Positions 10,975 through 22,122 are shown, numbered from the stretch's first letter. The stretch is 64,000 nt of DNA from Spongilla lacustris (GCA_949361645.1 OX442416.1:20977451-21041450); one strand, 5' to 3'. The notes: a model not told the origin generated them from the letters alone. A program made the numbers and translations.

Positions 10975-11126
10975 GGCAACACGGTATGGACAGGGGACTG
11001 GACCTATCTGGCTGGATGGCGTGTTGTGTATGGGGAATGAGCCGAGCCTTTCTGCTTGCCAGCACAGGCCATTTGGCACACACAACTGCCAACATTGGGA
11101 GGATGCTGGTGTGAGGTGTGCTCCAG
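10975..11126 (+). CDS. SRCR 2, second-half exon
   Basis: The acceptor TTTCCAG precedes it; the exon is phase 2 in and phase 1 out with donor GTGAGG at 11127. It encodes TRYGQGTGPIWLDGVLC, NEPSLSACQHRPFGTHNC and WEDAGVRCAPG, the C-terminal half of an SRCR domain. It is open and pairs by phase with 10142-10581. Confidence 0.8.
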
Positions 11127-11462
11127 GTGAGGAGGTGGGTTTTTTTAAAGTTAGGGTGTTGTGTGGTGTCCTTGGTTTCCTTTGTTGTAACCATTGTTGT
11201 TTTAATGGGTGGAGCAGGGCCCATTATTAGTAGTTATTCCAGGGAAGGCTGTTTAATGTCTTCTCTTTAGCATATGTAATAATGATTACATCATCTCTGT
11301 ACGTTACTTACTATTACATAGGTAAGAGCACACACTACAAATGCCTGCATACACAAGTACTACCTATTTAAGTTACCATTTGCAGGTTGATAGCAGTGCC
11401 CTGGCATTAATCCAATTTTTTTTTTAAACCTTTAATTGGAGTGTGCAGAGGGTTTTGTACTT

Positions 11463-13085
11463 TCCACTGTTGCCCTACCTATCTGTTCATTGCCCTAGCT
11501 ACCTATCTGTTCATTGCCCTAGCTATCTATCTGTTCATTGCCCTAGCTATCTATCTGTTCATTGCCCTAGCTATCTATCTGTTCATTGCCCTAGCTACCT
11601 ATCTGTTCATTGCCCTAGCTATCTATCTGTTCATTGCCCTAGCTATCTATCTGTTCATTGCCCTAGCTACATATCTGTTCATTACCCTAGCTATCTATCT
11701 GTTCATTGCCCTAGCTACCTATCTGTTCATTGCCCTAGCTATCTATCTGTTCATTGCCCTAGCTATCTATCTGTTCATTGCCCTAGTTATCTATCTGTTC
11801 ATTGCCCTAGCTACCTATCTGTTCATTACCCTAGCTATCTATCTGTTCATTGCCCTAGATATCTAACTGTTCATTGCCCTAGCTATCTATCTGTTCATTG
11901 CCCTAGCTACCTATCTGTTCATTGCCCTAGCTATCTATCTGTTCATTGCCCTAGCTATCTATCTGTTCATCACCCTAGCTATCTATCTGTTCATTGCCCT
12001 AGCTACCTAAATGTTCATTGCCCTAGCTACCTATCTGTTCATTGCCCTAGCTATCTATCTGTTCATTACCCTAGCTACCTATCTGTTCATTGCCCTAGCT
12101 ATTTATCTGTTCATTGCCCTAGCTACCTATCTATTCATTGCCCTAGCTACCTATCTGTTCATTGCCCTAGCTATCTATCTGTTCATTGCCCTAGCTACCT
12201 ATCTGTTCATTGCCCTAGCTACCTATCTATTCATTACCCTAGCTATCTATCTGTTCATTGCCCTAGCTATCTATCTGTTCATTGCCCTAGCTACCTATCT
12301 GTTCATTGCCCTAGCTACCTATCTGTTCATTGCCCTAGCTACCTATCTGTTCATTGCCCTAGCTATCTATCTGTTCATTGCCCTAGCTATCTATCTGTTC
12401 ATTGCCCTAGCTATCTATCTGTTCATTGCCCTAGCTATCTATCCGTTTATTGCCCTAGCTACCTATCTGTTCATTGCCCTAGCTACCTATCTGTTCATTG
12501 CCCTAGCTATCTATCTGTTCATTGCCCTAGCTACCTATCTGTTCATTGCCCTAGCTACCTATCTATTCATTACCCTAGCTATCTATCTGTTCATTGCCCT
12601 AGCTATCTATCTGTTCATTGCCCTAGCTACCTATCTGTTCATTGCCCTAGCTACCTATCTGTTCATTGCCCTAGCTATCTATCTGTTCATTGCCCTAGCT
12701 ACCTATCTGTTCATTGCCCTAGCTACCTATCTGTTCATTGCCCTAGCTACCTATCTATTCATTACCCTAGCTATCTATCTGTTCATTGCCCTAGCTTAAT
12801 CTATCTGTTCATTGCCCTAGCTACCTATCTGTTCATTGCCCTAGCTATCTATCTGTTCATTACCCTAGCTACCTATCTGTTCATTGCCATAGCTACCTAT
12901 CTATTCATTGCCCTAGCTATCTATCTGTTCATTACCCTAGCTATCTATATGTTCATTGCCCTAGCTATATATCTGTTCATTGCCCTAGCTATCTATCTGT
13001 TCATTGCCCTAGCTACCTATCTGTTCATTGCCCTAGCTATTTATCTGTTCATTGCCCTAGCTATCTATCTATTCATTGCCCTAGC
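11463..13085. repeat. 24-bp minisatellite, about 68 copies
   Basis: Tandem units contain CTATCTGTTCATTGCCCTAG. Because 24 is divisible by three and the unit has no stops in the two long frames, long artefactual open frames run through it. The same array, with the same leader GTGTGCAGAGGGTTTTGTAC, occurs at 62700-63236. Confidence 0.95.
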
Positions 13086-13229
13086 ACCCTTCAAAGCTCC
13101 ATGTATTGACATTCATTCTGATGATCCACCCTATAACCTAAGGCTCCACCCATAACCTAAGGCTCCACCCACCCTTCATTTGCTCCACAAATTCCTTTAT
13201 TAATTCCTTGCTCTTTGGTTATGTTGTCC

Positions 13230-13570
13230 TTCTGGTTGCCTATGACAATCCTGTGCGTCTGGTGATCTACGGTGTGGCCACAAACCACACCCTCAACCAG
13301 GGTACCATCCAGATCTTGTACAGTGGTACATGGGGAACTGTCTGTGATGACATCTGGGGGTACAGGGATGCCCAGGTGGTGTGCCGTATGTTGGGCTTCT
13401 CCAATGCCATCCAGGCATATCCCCGGGCTCAGTTTGGGTCCGTTCCCGGGCCCATCCACCTGGACGATGTGCAGTGCACAGGGCAGGAGACAGAACTAGG
13501 GGACTTTCCCCATTCTCCATGGGACAGCATGATTGTGTCCACAGCAAAGATGCAGGCGTGGCCTGTACCA
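13230..13570 (+). pseudogene. SRCR 3, whole-domain exon, damaged
   Basis: It encodes [40 protein letters not shown] and GPIHLDDVQCTGQE, then changes frame near 13503. The expected ending (MGQHDCVHSKDAGVACT) continues in the +1 frame to donor GTAAGT at 13571. There is no AG dinucleotide between 13163 and 13298, so a conventional acceptor before the domain is missing. Confidence 0.75.
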
Positions 13571-13832
13571 GTAAGTGTGTGTACATGTGTGGTGTGTGTG
13601 TGTGTGTGTGTGATCTGTATCTGTCCATCAATACTGTAAGATTTCAGTCGCTTTCTTTCTCTCTCTCTACTCCCCATCCTCTCCTCCACCCTCTCCTCCC
13701 CATCCTCTCCTCTCCTCCTCCCCATCCTCTCCTCTCCTCCTCCCCATCCTCTCCTCCCCCTCCTCTACTCCTCCTCCCCATCCTCTCCTCCTCCCCCCTC
13801 CTCTCCTTCCCATCCCTCCCACTCTATACCAG

Positions 13833-13963
13833 ATGCCACTTTCCTTGCTATTGATGTCAGGCTGGTTGGTGGACAGACCCCCAATGAGGGGTGTATCGAG
13901 GTTCTGTTCCAGGGGCAGTGGGGTACAGTCTGCAATGACCTCTGGGGTATCAATGATGCCAAT
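13833..13963 (+). CDS. SRCR 4, first-half exon
   Basis: The acceptor TATACCAG precedes it (phase 1). It encodes [15 protein letters not shown], then [17 protein letters not shown], ending at a GTGAGG donor after DAN. The usual VVCRQ that should follow is absent before the next exon, which begins LGY. The cysteine it carries is therefore missing. Confidence 0.65.
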
Positions 13964-13995
13964 GTGAGGGACTTATGATATAATGTGATCGCTAC

Positions 13996-14193
13996 ATGAC
14001 TGTCCCTCCCTCCCTCCCTCCTCCCTCCCTCCCTCCCTCCCTCCCTCCCTCCCTCCCTCCCTCCCTCCCTCCCTCCCTCCCTCCCTCCCTCCCTCCCTCC
14101 CTCCCTCCCTCCCTCCCTCCCTCCCTCCCTCCCTCCCTCCCTCCCTCCCTCCCTCCCTCCCTCCCTCCCTCCCTCCCTCCCTCCCTCCCTCCA
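13996..14193. repeat. (CCCT)n microsatellite in SRCR 4
   Basis: About 48 tetranucleotide units lie exactly between the two halves of SRCR 4 and reach the acceptor CCATAG at 14191-14196. Confidence 0.95.
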
Positions 14194-14196
14194 TAG

Positions 14197-14377
14197 TTAG
14201 GATATGCTTGTGCATCACGACCATCAACTAATGCAGAATTTGGTCAGGGGACCAGGCCCATCTGGATGGACAATGTGGAGTGCATAGGGTCCGAGCGTAG
14301 CATAGACCTGTGTCCCTTCAACGGCTGGGGGGACCACGAATGTTCACACAGCGAAGATGCAGGGGCGGTGTGTCAAG
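14197..14377 (+). CDS. SRCR 4, second-half exon
   Basis: It starts LGYACASRPSTNAEFGQGT and continues PIWMDNVECIGSE, DLCPFNGWGDHECSHSEDAG to AVCQ, with donor GTAAGC at 14378. It is open, with the expected SRCR cysteines. Confidence 0.8.
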
Positions 14378-14394
14378 GTAAGCATGTGGGAGAT

Positions 14395-14530
14395 GAGGTG
14401 AGGGGAAAGGAGAGAGGAGAGGGGAGGGGAGAGAGGAGAGGGAAGGGGAGGGGAGAGAGAAGAGTGGAGGGGAGAAAGGAGAGGGAAGGGGAGGGGAGAG
14501 AGGAGAGAGGAGGAGGGAGGGAAAGGAATA
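14395..14530. repeat. Purine tract (GGGGAGAGAGGA)n
   Basis: An imperfect G/A-only repeat directly follows the SRCR 4 donor. Confidence 0.8.
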
Positions 14531-14726
14531 AATGATTGTTACAATTATACGTGTGGGATATGTTTTCATGTAATAACTTTTCAACAATATCTTCCTTGCC
14601 ACTATTTGCGTTGCATGTGTATATATAGTCGACAAATCAAATTGCGTACAGTTGTGGTATGTTAGTGGTGGTGATGCATGTGATGGGAGGTACTATTGGG
14701 GCATGAGTAGTGGTGCTTTGCTCATG

Positions 14727-15165
14727 ACCATCATGTGATAGGAGCTCATGACCATCATGTGATAGGAGCTCATGACCATCATGTGATAGGAGCTCATGTG
14801 ATAGGAGCTCATGACCATCATGTGATAGGAGCTCATGACCATCATGTGATAGGAGCTCATGACCATCATGTGATAGGAGCTCATGACCATCATGTGATAG
14901 GAGCTCATGACCATCATGTGATAGGAGCTCATGACCATCATGTGATAGGAGCTCGTGACCATCATGTGATAGGAGCTCATGACCATCATGTGATAGGAGC
15001 TCATGACCATCATGTGATAGGAGCTCATGACCATCATGTGATAGGAGCTCATGACCATCATGTGATAGGAGCTCATGACCATCATGTGATAGGAGCTCAT
15101 GACCATCATGTGATAGGAGCTCATGACCATCATGTGATAGGAGCTCATGACCATCACGTGTTAGG
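14727..15165. repeat. 24-bp minisatellite, about 18 copies
   Basis: The units contain CATGTGATAGGAGCTCATGA and are almost identical to each other. The array lies where the first half of SRCR 5 would be expected. Confidence 0.95.
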
Positions 15166-15285
15166 AGGTACTACATTTTGGTCGTGTTGTTAACCCCTTT
15201 GTGCCTATATACAGGACAGCTTCTGCCCTGTTCTGCCATGTGGTCCTAAATAAAGTCCACGGGGTTTGAACCACTCCCCTTGCAG

Positions 15286-15408
15286 GTCCTATCTGGCTGG
15301 ACAACGTGGCATGCCTGGGATCAGAGGGCTCTCTGATGGACTGCTCCTATCCTGGGTTTGGAGTACACGACTGTGACCACTCCGAAGATGTTTCAGTCAT
15401 GTGTTCAG
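15286..15408 (+). CDS. SRCR 5, second-half exon only
   Basis: The acceptor CTTGCAG precedes it and the donor GTGGGT follows. It encodes [34 protein letters not shown] and VSVMCSG. No first half is found upstream. Confidence 0.75.
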
Positions 15409-15951
15409 GTGGGTGTGGTCATTATTAGATATTGATGCAACTGGATGCTGAATATACCCATTAATAACAGATACAGCACAATACTGTGTATGAGTGGTTT
15501 AAGTTAAAACTGAACAACCATGTAGCCATGTGAACACCCCCCCCCCCCCCCCCCAAACCCCAGTTAACCCTGAAGTCCATTCCTTTGTGGTGATGTGTAG
15601 TTGTACGATATGCTTGTGGATAGTGTGTGGTTGTGATTCTAGCACTAGACCAAGGCAAAGACTAAACTGGGATGACCTTCCAGGTTGAATGTTTGTCCCA
15701 ATATTTCAAGGTGTTGAATTACCCTATATTTACATGTACTGTTGTCCCTAACCATTAGTTTAGCAACTTAGTTAATAACTTTTAACTTTTTTTAAATATG
15801 TGTATAATAATTTAACTATCAAATGTACTATTTTCCAACAAATAGGAAAAATTGGCTAAGTTGTTTGAATCATTTTAAAAGTGATGTACTTGTTCATGCA
15901 TAATGGGAATAATTTTTTTTTTTGCCATGGCAACAGCCAATCCACTTTTAG
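15409..15951. other. Intron between SRCR 5 and 6
   Basis: It contains a poly-C tract of about 18 at 15536-15554. No gene is recognised. Confidence 0.6.
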
Positions 15952-16282
15952 CCGCACCCATCCCTGTGAGACTGATAGGAGGGCGGTACAACTATGAAGG
16001 TCGTGTTGAGGTCTACTACAATGGGACGTGGGGCACAGTGTGTGATGACTACTGTTGCTTTAGCAACGCCAGGGTGGTGTGCAGGCAGCTGGGGTTTAAT
16101 GGGGCCACGGACGCCATATCCAATTAATGCCTTCTTCACCCCTCTGGCCCCCAACGACCAGCCCATCCACATGGATGAAGTGCGCTGCTATGGCAACAAA
16201 CTGTCCCTCTCCCAGTGCAACCATAACGGTTATGGAGTTCACAACTGCCGCCATGGGGAAGATGCTGGAGTGTGGTGTTATG
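15952..16282 (+). pseudogene. SRCR 6, whole-domain exon with one frameshift
   Basis: The acceptor CACTTTTAG precedes it and the donor GTAAGA is at 16283. It encodes [20 protein letters not shown], then [19 protein letters not shown] +1 change near 16118-16130 ends the first frame at TAA. The second frame continues DQPIHMDEVRCYGN, NGYGVHNCRHGEDAG and VWCYG. Confidence 0.8.
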
Positions 16283-16307
16283 GTAAGAGGTGGTGGGTGT
16301 GATGGTG

Positions 16308-16571
16308 GGAAAGTGCTGGTATTATGATGAGGTGCTGTGATAAGGGTGGTGGTAATGTTATGGTGGGATGGTGGGAAAGTGCTGGTGTTATGATGAGGTG
16401 CTGTGATAAGGGTGGTGGTAATGTTATGGTGGGATGGTGGGAAAGTGCTGGTGTTATGATGAGGTGCTGTGATAAGGGTGGTGGTAATGTTATGGTGGGA
16501 TGGTGGGAAAGTGCTGGTATTATGATGAGGTGCTGTGATAAGGGTGGTGGTAATGTTATGGTGGGATGGTA
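16308..16571. repeat. 66-bp minisatellite, four copies
   Basis: Near-perfect copies contain GATGAGGTGCTGTGATAAGG. They begin about 25 bp after the SRCR 6 donor. Confidence 0.9.
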
Positions 16572-16629
16572 CACATGTGTGGTGCCTTAAGAGGTGTGTG
16601 TCTTGGCCTCATATACAGGTGTGTACAGG

Positions 16630-16815
16630 TAGCCATGTGAGCACAGTGATATGTGCATGTACATATATGTGTACACGTGTATATATTACATGTGTGCACG
16701 TGTATATATTACATTTGTGCATAATGTATACATGTGTGCATGTGTGGATGCATGCATACGTGTATGTGTACATTTGTGTGTATGCATACATGTACGCATC
16801 ATACATGTATGCAAT
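16630..16815. repeat. GTGTACACGTGTATATATTA-type repeat, copy 1
   Basis: TACATGTG/GTATATATTACATG units of about 23 bp in the intron before SRCR 7. The array is longer in the duplicated intron at 17810-18060. Confidence 0.8.
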
Positions 16816-16860
16816 CAACTGCATGTAAAGTTTTTATAAAATTTTATACTTGCTCCGTAG

Positions 16861-17232
16861 TCTCCTCCCCTGCTATCCGATTGGGCAATGGGTACGACCA
16901 GGTGCAGGTGGTGGAGGTGTTCTACAACGGGACGTGGGGTACCATGTGCGATGACCTCTGCAGCATGGAGGATGCCAACGTGGTGTGCCCTCAGCTTGGC
17001 TACCCCAGGACCCTGAGTGCCTCCATGTATGCCAACGTGGTGTGCCCTCAGCTTGGCTACCCCAGGGCCCTGAGTGCCTCCATGTATGCCAACGTGGTGT
17101 GCCCTCAGCTTGGCTACCCCAGGGCCCTGAGTGCCTCCATGTATGCCAACGTGGTGTGCCCTCAGCTTGGCTACCCCAGGGCCCTCCCTGAGTGCCTCCA
17201 TGTATGCCGCCTTTGGTCCCGGCAGCGGAACT
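16861..17232 (+). CDS. SRCR 7, first-half exon with 57-bp amplification
   Basis: The acceptor CTCCGTAG precedes it and the donor GTGAGT is at 17233. It encodes SSPAIRLGNGYDQVQVVEVF, then GTWGTMCDDLCSMED. From 16975, a 19-residue segment [19 protein letters not shown] occurs four times in frame. The last copy has a 4-nt CCCT insertion near 17186 that shifts the frame before the expected ending AAFGPGSGT. The paralogous exon at 18166 has a single copy of the segment, so the expansion happened after the duplication. Confidence 0.75.
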
Positions 17233-17574
17233 GTGAGTGCTGGGTGGGCGTGGCTGTATAGGCAGGCATGTGGGTGTGGCTTCTGTAAGATGGTAGGGTG
17301 TTTGCGCGAGTGGCTGCAGATGTCCGTATGAAAAGATCAAGTTTTCTGATGTTTTTGTGCATTTACCTTAACTAGTTTACCTTAACTAGGCAAATAAACA
17401 AATAGTCCTTCTCTTACATGTACACTGTGTGTAGTCTAGTTGTATATTTAATGATCATTGTTAATAAAAAGTGGTGATTGTAAGTAGATAGTTAATTGAC
17501 TGAAATCAGAGTTTTGTTAGACAGTCGATGTCTTGGGTGTGGTATTGGTGCCCATCTATGTCTTCTCCTTCAAG

Positions 17575-17692
17575 ATTTGGCTTGATGACCTTCGCTGCAC
17601 TGGGAAGGGGAGCTCCATATTTGAATGCAGCCACAATGGGTGGGGTGTGCACAACTGTATTCACGAGGAAGACGCATCAGTCACCTGCACAG
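17575..17692 (+). CDS. SRCR 7, second-half exon
   Basis: The acceptor CCTTCAAG precedes it and the donor GTGGGT follows. It encodes [20 protein letters not shown], then [20 protein letters not shown]. It is open and nearly identical to the exon at 21166. Confidence 0.85.
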
Positions 17693-17809
17693 GTGGGTTG
17701 GTGAGCATTAATTAAATAGTTGTGCGACCTGCTCTGGTAATTTAAAAATAAGAGGTGTGTGTCTTGGCCTCATATACAGGTGTGTACAAATAGCCATGTG
17801 AGCACAGTT

Positions 17810-18120
17810 ATATGTGCATGTACGTATGTGTGTACACGTGTATATATTACATGTGTACACGTGTATATATTACATGTGTACACGTGTATATATTACATGT
17901 GTACATGTGTATATATTACATGTGTACATGTGTATATGTTACATGTGTACACGTGTATATATTACATGTGTACACATGTATATATTACATGTGTACACGT
18001 GTATATATTACACGTGTGCATAATGTATACATGTGTACATGTGCATGTGTGGATGCATGCATACGTGTATTGTGTACATTTGTGTGTATGTATACATGTA
18101 CGCATCATACATGTATGCAA
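17810..18120. repeat. GTGTACACGTGTATATATTA-type repeat, copy 2
   Basis: An expanded copy of the intron repeat seen at 16630-16815, with about nine units. It precedes SRCR 8. Confidence 0.85.
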
Positions 18121-18165
18121 TCAACTGCATGTAAAGTTTTTATAAAATTTATACTTGCTCCATAG

Positions 18166-18346
18166 TCTCCTCCCCTGCTATCCGATTGGTCAATGGGTAC
18201 GACCAGAAGCAGGGCCGTGTGGAGGTGTTCTACAACGGGACGTGGGGTACCATGTGCAATGACCTCTGGAGCATGGAGGATGCCAACGTGGTGTGCCCTC
18301 AGCTTGGCTACCCCAGGGCCCTGAGTGCCTCCATGTATGCGGAACT
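18166..18346 (+). pseudogene. SRCR 8, first-half exon with 19-nt deletion
   Basis: The acceptor TCCATAG precedes it and the donor GTGAGT is at 18347. It encodes [38 protein letters not shown] and [14 protein letters not shown]. Relative to 16861-17232 it lacks 19 nt just before the donor, leaving phase 2 instead of phase 0. Splicing to 21166 would therefore shift the frame. Confidence 0.75.
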
Positions 18347-18479
18347 GTGAGTGCTGGGTGGGCGTGGCTGTATAGGCAGGCATGTGGGTGTGGCTTCTGT
18401 AAGATGGTAGGGTGTTTGCGCCAGTGGCTGCTGATGTCCGTATAAAAAGATCAAGTTTTCTGATGTTTTTGTGCATTTA

Positions 18480-20968
18480 CTCAGGGATGTTAAGGCAGCC
18501 TACACAAGAAAACATATTTACATGATGTTGACAATATGTCGACAAGTATGTTCATGATTACATCATTATGACATAGTGCAAATCACTGTTTATTCAAGCA
18601 TTGCGATTGTACGGAAGATATTTTTGTAAAGCATTCATACTTATTGTCATGCTAGGGTATTCTAGCGCTTAGATTTCGTATATGACGCGTAGAAGTTTTG
18701 GCTTGACAATATAAAAGTTGCAGCTGTCGAGCGGGAAAGTTCAGTTACGTCATAATTTATCGCCTTAAGAGGGTCGTTTATGAAAAGCAAAACGGCGCTG
18801 ATGAAGACGAAGGCGGATAAGAGGACTTTTGTGCCTGGTATGTTACACGATGTTTCTACTGCTCATATACGCTTAGGATGTGATTGGAACGTACTTGGTT
18901 CGCTAAATATAGTCGTGTTTATGTAAATACGCCGCCATTTTGAAAAAATACTAAGCAGGATTGCTACGAAGGCTGAAGTACATCTTACACAACCTAAGCG
19001 TAACTTTGTCCAGCGTGTAGGGTTCTAACATATGGCATTTATTGCTTCATCCGTGCATTGCTTTATCACCGCCACTATCGCTCGATGGCTAATTGTTACC
19101 AATACGTACGCTTGCAAGTAAACCTGAACAATCGAACAACACTATTAGGTGGACATATATATATATAGCATTCTTAAGCCATGCAACATGTTATAGGGTA
19201 AATTAAGGTAATTTCGCCAGGGGGGAGTGTTCGCCACCCTTAACTTCAAACGCGGCGCTAGGGCTTACCTGACGTTTTAATATCGCAGCAAAATATGGAA
19301 ATATTAGTGCAGGGAGTCTGTGTTTACGGCCCACAATTGAAGTTCTATTAGTTATTTCGGTTCTTACAAAAAAAAAATCAAAAACTAAGCTACCTCAATT
19401 TTTGGCAAAAGTGGTGCGGTAAACAACGCGCAATTGGAAGTGAGTTTACCTGGTGCAAGTCGCTGTCCGTAAAATACGTAGTCATGATCTGTTTAAAATC
19501 TTCTTATTAGAGAAGAGTGGTGATTTCTGTACAATATATGTAGTTCTATTTGTTATGAAACTTAGTAGCTTCGGAATTAGGGTGGGTGGCGGAGACTCCA
19601 ATCGTAAATTACGCTATTAAGCAGTAGTCGCCACCCCTGGCGACTACTCAAACTTTCTGAAATGACGAAGTGAGAATAGTCAAAATAGCTACCATTAGGC
19701 CTATAAATGTTTGCTACCAATTATATATAAGTACTGTAAGCTGTTCATGTTGGGAAGGAGTGTTCGCCATGGGGGCGTGGCCTTCTTTCCCATACACACA
19801 GAATGGGATGTTAGGGTTGAGCGCTAAAGGCTATTTTTGCCCCACCATTCGGATATCCGCGGAGGATAATTTTTGATAGCTATTCGGATCAAAATTCGGA
19901 TACTTAATACAGTTTTTTTAACAATTTTATTCAATCACAATCACGTCACAAATCATTTTGTGATGTTTTGTAGGCTGTAACCTGGTCCTTTTTGTGGTTA
20001 ATTAACTTGCTAGGACAACTTGCTAGGACAACACATATAGAACACATGTACACAGAGCTTGTAGCCCTGAAAGTGCTCATTGGGGAATTGAGGGATTACA
20101 TGTAGGTTTAGCAGCTATGATTTTTGTTTACTTTTGAGGGTTAACAGCTGGTTATTCAACTGTTATTGTTGCTTATCAGCAATAATCAGTCTAAACCATA
20201 CATGTATACCACATGCTTCTATAGATCTACCACGTGAAACCATAATTGCCTGCAATTAATATCCTATTCGGATCATTCGGATACGGACCCTCCATTAGGC
20301 TGCCGTGCCGCGGCATCCGATAGTGCCTAAGCCTATGCATAAATATTTTTTTCCCCTGACACTTCATGCTTCAAATGGTTTCTTTTTGTATCTGGCCTTC
20401 TAATTAAACTCAGTTCAGTTGCTTGAGCCAACTCGAGCCCTTGGATCTGTATGTTTTAACTAACTGCAAGCCACGGATGTACAAATGGAAGCCGTTCTAT
20501 CCAAAAAATACTAGCATCGCAAAGAAAGACTCCCAGGGCGTTTAAAGGGCTACAGTGAACAAGCTTACTTGTTTTAGCAACGTCCTATGTAAAAACCACT
20601 TTTGTTACACTTCGCAATAACGAAATACAGGGGGTGGCGAACACTCCAAAATCGACGTGGCGAAAGCCCAACAGGGGTGGCGACTATACCTGAAATACGC
20701 TTAATTGGATAAAACCACTGTTTTATTTTGTTTGGAACACTTTTTTGGAGAAATGAAGCGATAATAGTGTAGAATAAGGACTGAGGATCTCTTGAAACCA
20801 AGTATGTTTGAAGCACTACCCGTCCTTTTTTTTTTAATATGTAAGAATACCGATATCGGTACTCGCGGGTGGCGAACACTACTTTTAAAATTGACCCTAT
20901 GGCTTTTACACTTTAAATATGTACGGACTGGGTACGAGACACGCGTAGGCTGCCTTAACACCCCTGAG
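18480..20968. mobile_element. 2.5-kb TIR element, TA duplication, empty site nearby
   Basis: The inverted ends CTCAGGGATGTTAAGGCAGC and its reverse complement (one mismatch) extend about 23 bp. TA dinucleotides flank the element at 18478-18479 and 20969-20970. The paralogous intron at about 17365 reads straight through GCATTTACCTTAAC, giving an empty site. No transposase is recognisable; the interior has small hairpins such as AGTAGTCGCCA/TGGCGACTACT near 19622-19650. TA duplication suggests a Tc1/mariner-type origin, but this is inference. Confidence 0.85.
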
Positions 20969-21165
20969 TACCTTAACTAGGCAAATAAACAAATAGTCCT
21001 TCTCTTACATGTACACTGTGTGTAGTCTAGTTGTATATTTAATGATTATTGTTAATAACAAGTGGTTATTGTAAGTACATAGTTAATTAACTGAAATCAG
21101 AGTTTTGTTAGACAGTGGATGCCTTGGGTGTGGTATTGGTGCCCATCTATGTCTTCTCCTTCAAG

Positions 21166-21283
21166 ATTTGGCTTGATGACCTTCGCTGCACTGGGAAGGA
21201 GAGCTCCATATCTGAATGCAGCCACAATGGGTGGGGTGTGCACAACTGTATTCACGAGGAAGATGCATCGGTCATCTGCACAG
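21166..21283 (+). CDS. SRCR 8, second-half exon
   Basis: A near-identical duplicate of 17575-17692, with the same acceptor and donor. It is separated from its first half by the 2.5-kb inserted element. Confidence 0.85.
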
Positions 21284-21782
21284 GTGGGTTGGTGAGCATT
21301 AATTAAATAGTTGTGCGACCTGCTCTGGTAAAAATAAATAAATAAATAAAAAAGATGACAAATGTAAAGCTAGAGAAGGTGCAGGTGCATTTCAGTACAC
21401 ACCACAATCATCCCTTTGAACGTGCACATGGATATGTGTAAGGCACCAACAGCTGCATAGACTGGACCCACCATCAATTAAAAGTAGTTGGGTGGGTTAG
21501 GGAAAAGTGTACAGAATATGGCATTATTTTGATGTTGGCTTATTTGGATCTGTGTTTTGAGGGGGAATAAAACAACTAACGATCTTTGTCAGTTTCAGGT
21601 ACTGCATGTGTTATGAGTGAAGGCATCACTTCCATTGTACAAGCTTGCTAGGTGTGGTTGCTGGTCATGTTCTGATGCAGCAGCATTCATGGTGGGTAGG
21701 GTATATTTGTTAATATTATTGTTAATTAGTTGTGATTTACTGCAGTTTACCATCATTTACTATTACCTTCTCTTGTGACCAG
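21284..21782. other. Intron between SRCR 8 and 9
   Basis: An (AAAT)n run lies near 21330-21350. No gene is recognised. Confidence 0.6.
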
Positions 21783-22122
21783 ATGTCCCCATCAATCCCT
21801 ACCCTCTGTGTCTGGCCAACAGCACCCAGCATGGCCCCTCCCCCTCCATCAGAGATGGCCGCCTGGAGATGTACTACAATGGTGCCTGGGGTACCATCTG
21901 TGATGACCACTGGACCCTCGTGGAGGTGGGCGTGGCCTGTCGGTTGCTGGGCTTCCCTGGAACCAGAACAGTGTTCTCTTCGGCCTACATTGGTTCCGGA
22001 CCCATCTGGTTGGATGATGTGTTCTGTGAGGGCAGGGAGTATTTTGTGCAGGAGTGTGCACACAATGGCTTCAGAGCCAACGACTGCAACCATCTGGAGG
22101 ATGTGGGGGGTGGAGTGCTCCT
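21783..22122 (+). pseudogene. SRCR 9, whole-domain exon with G-run frameshift
   Basis: The acceptor GTGACCAG precedes it. It encodes LEMYYNGAWGTICDDHW, VGVACRLLGFPGTRTVF, SGPIWLDDVFCEGRE and CAHNGFRANDCNHLEDVG. At 22105-22110 a run of six G shifts the frame; with five, the standard SRCR ending would read through to CTCCT|GTATGT. The exon end is also the first unit of the 32-bp array that follows. Confidence 0.75.

Noticed and set aside
11443..13155. Open frame of 570 codons with repeated PSYLSVHC
   Set aside because: It is an artefact of a stop-free 24-bp minisatellite that is open in more than one frame.
14725..15170. CRISPR-like array
   Set aside because: Units are contiguous with no unique spacers, and the DNA is eukaryotic.
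14735..15193. Open frames on both strands with repeated HDHHVIGA or MMVMSSYH
   Set aside because: They are by-products of a 24-bp tandem repeat.
19670..19876. Possible transposase in the 2.5-kb TIR element
   Set aside because: The frame is short and has no transposase motif.
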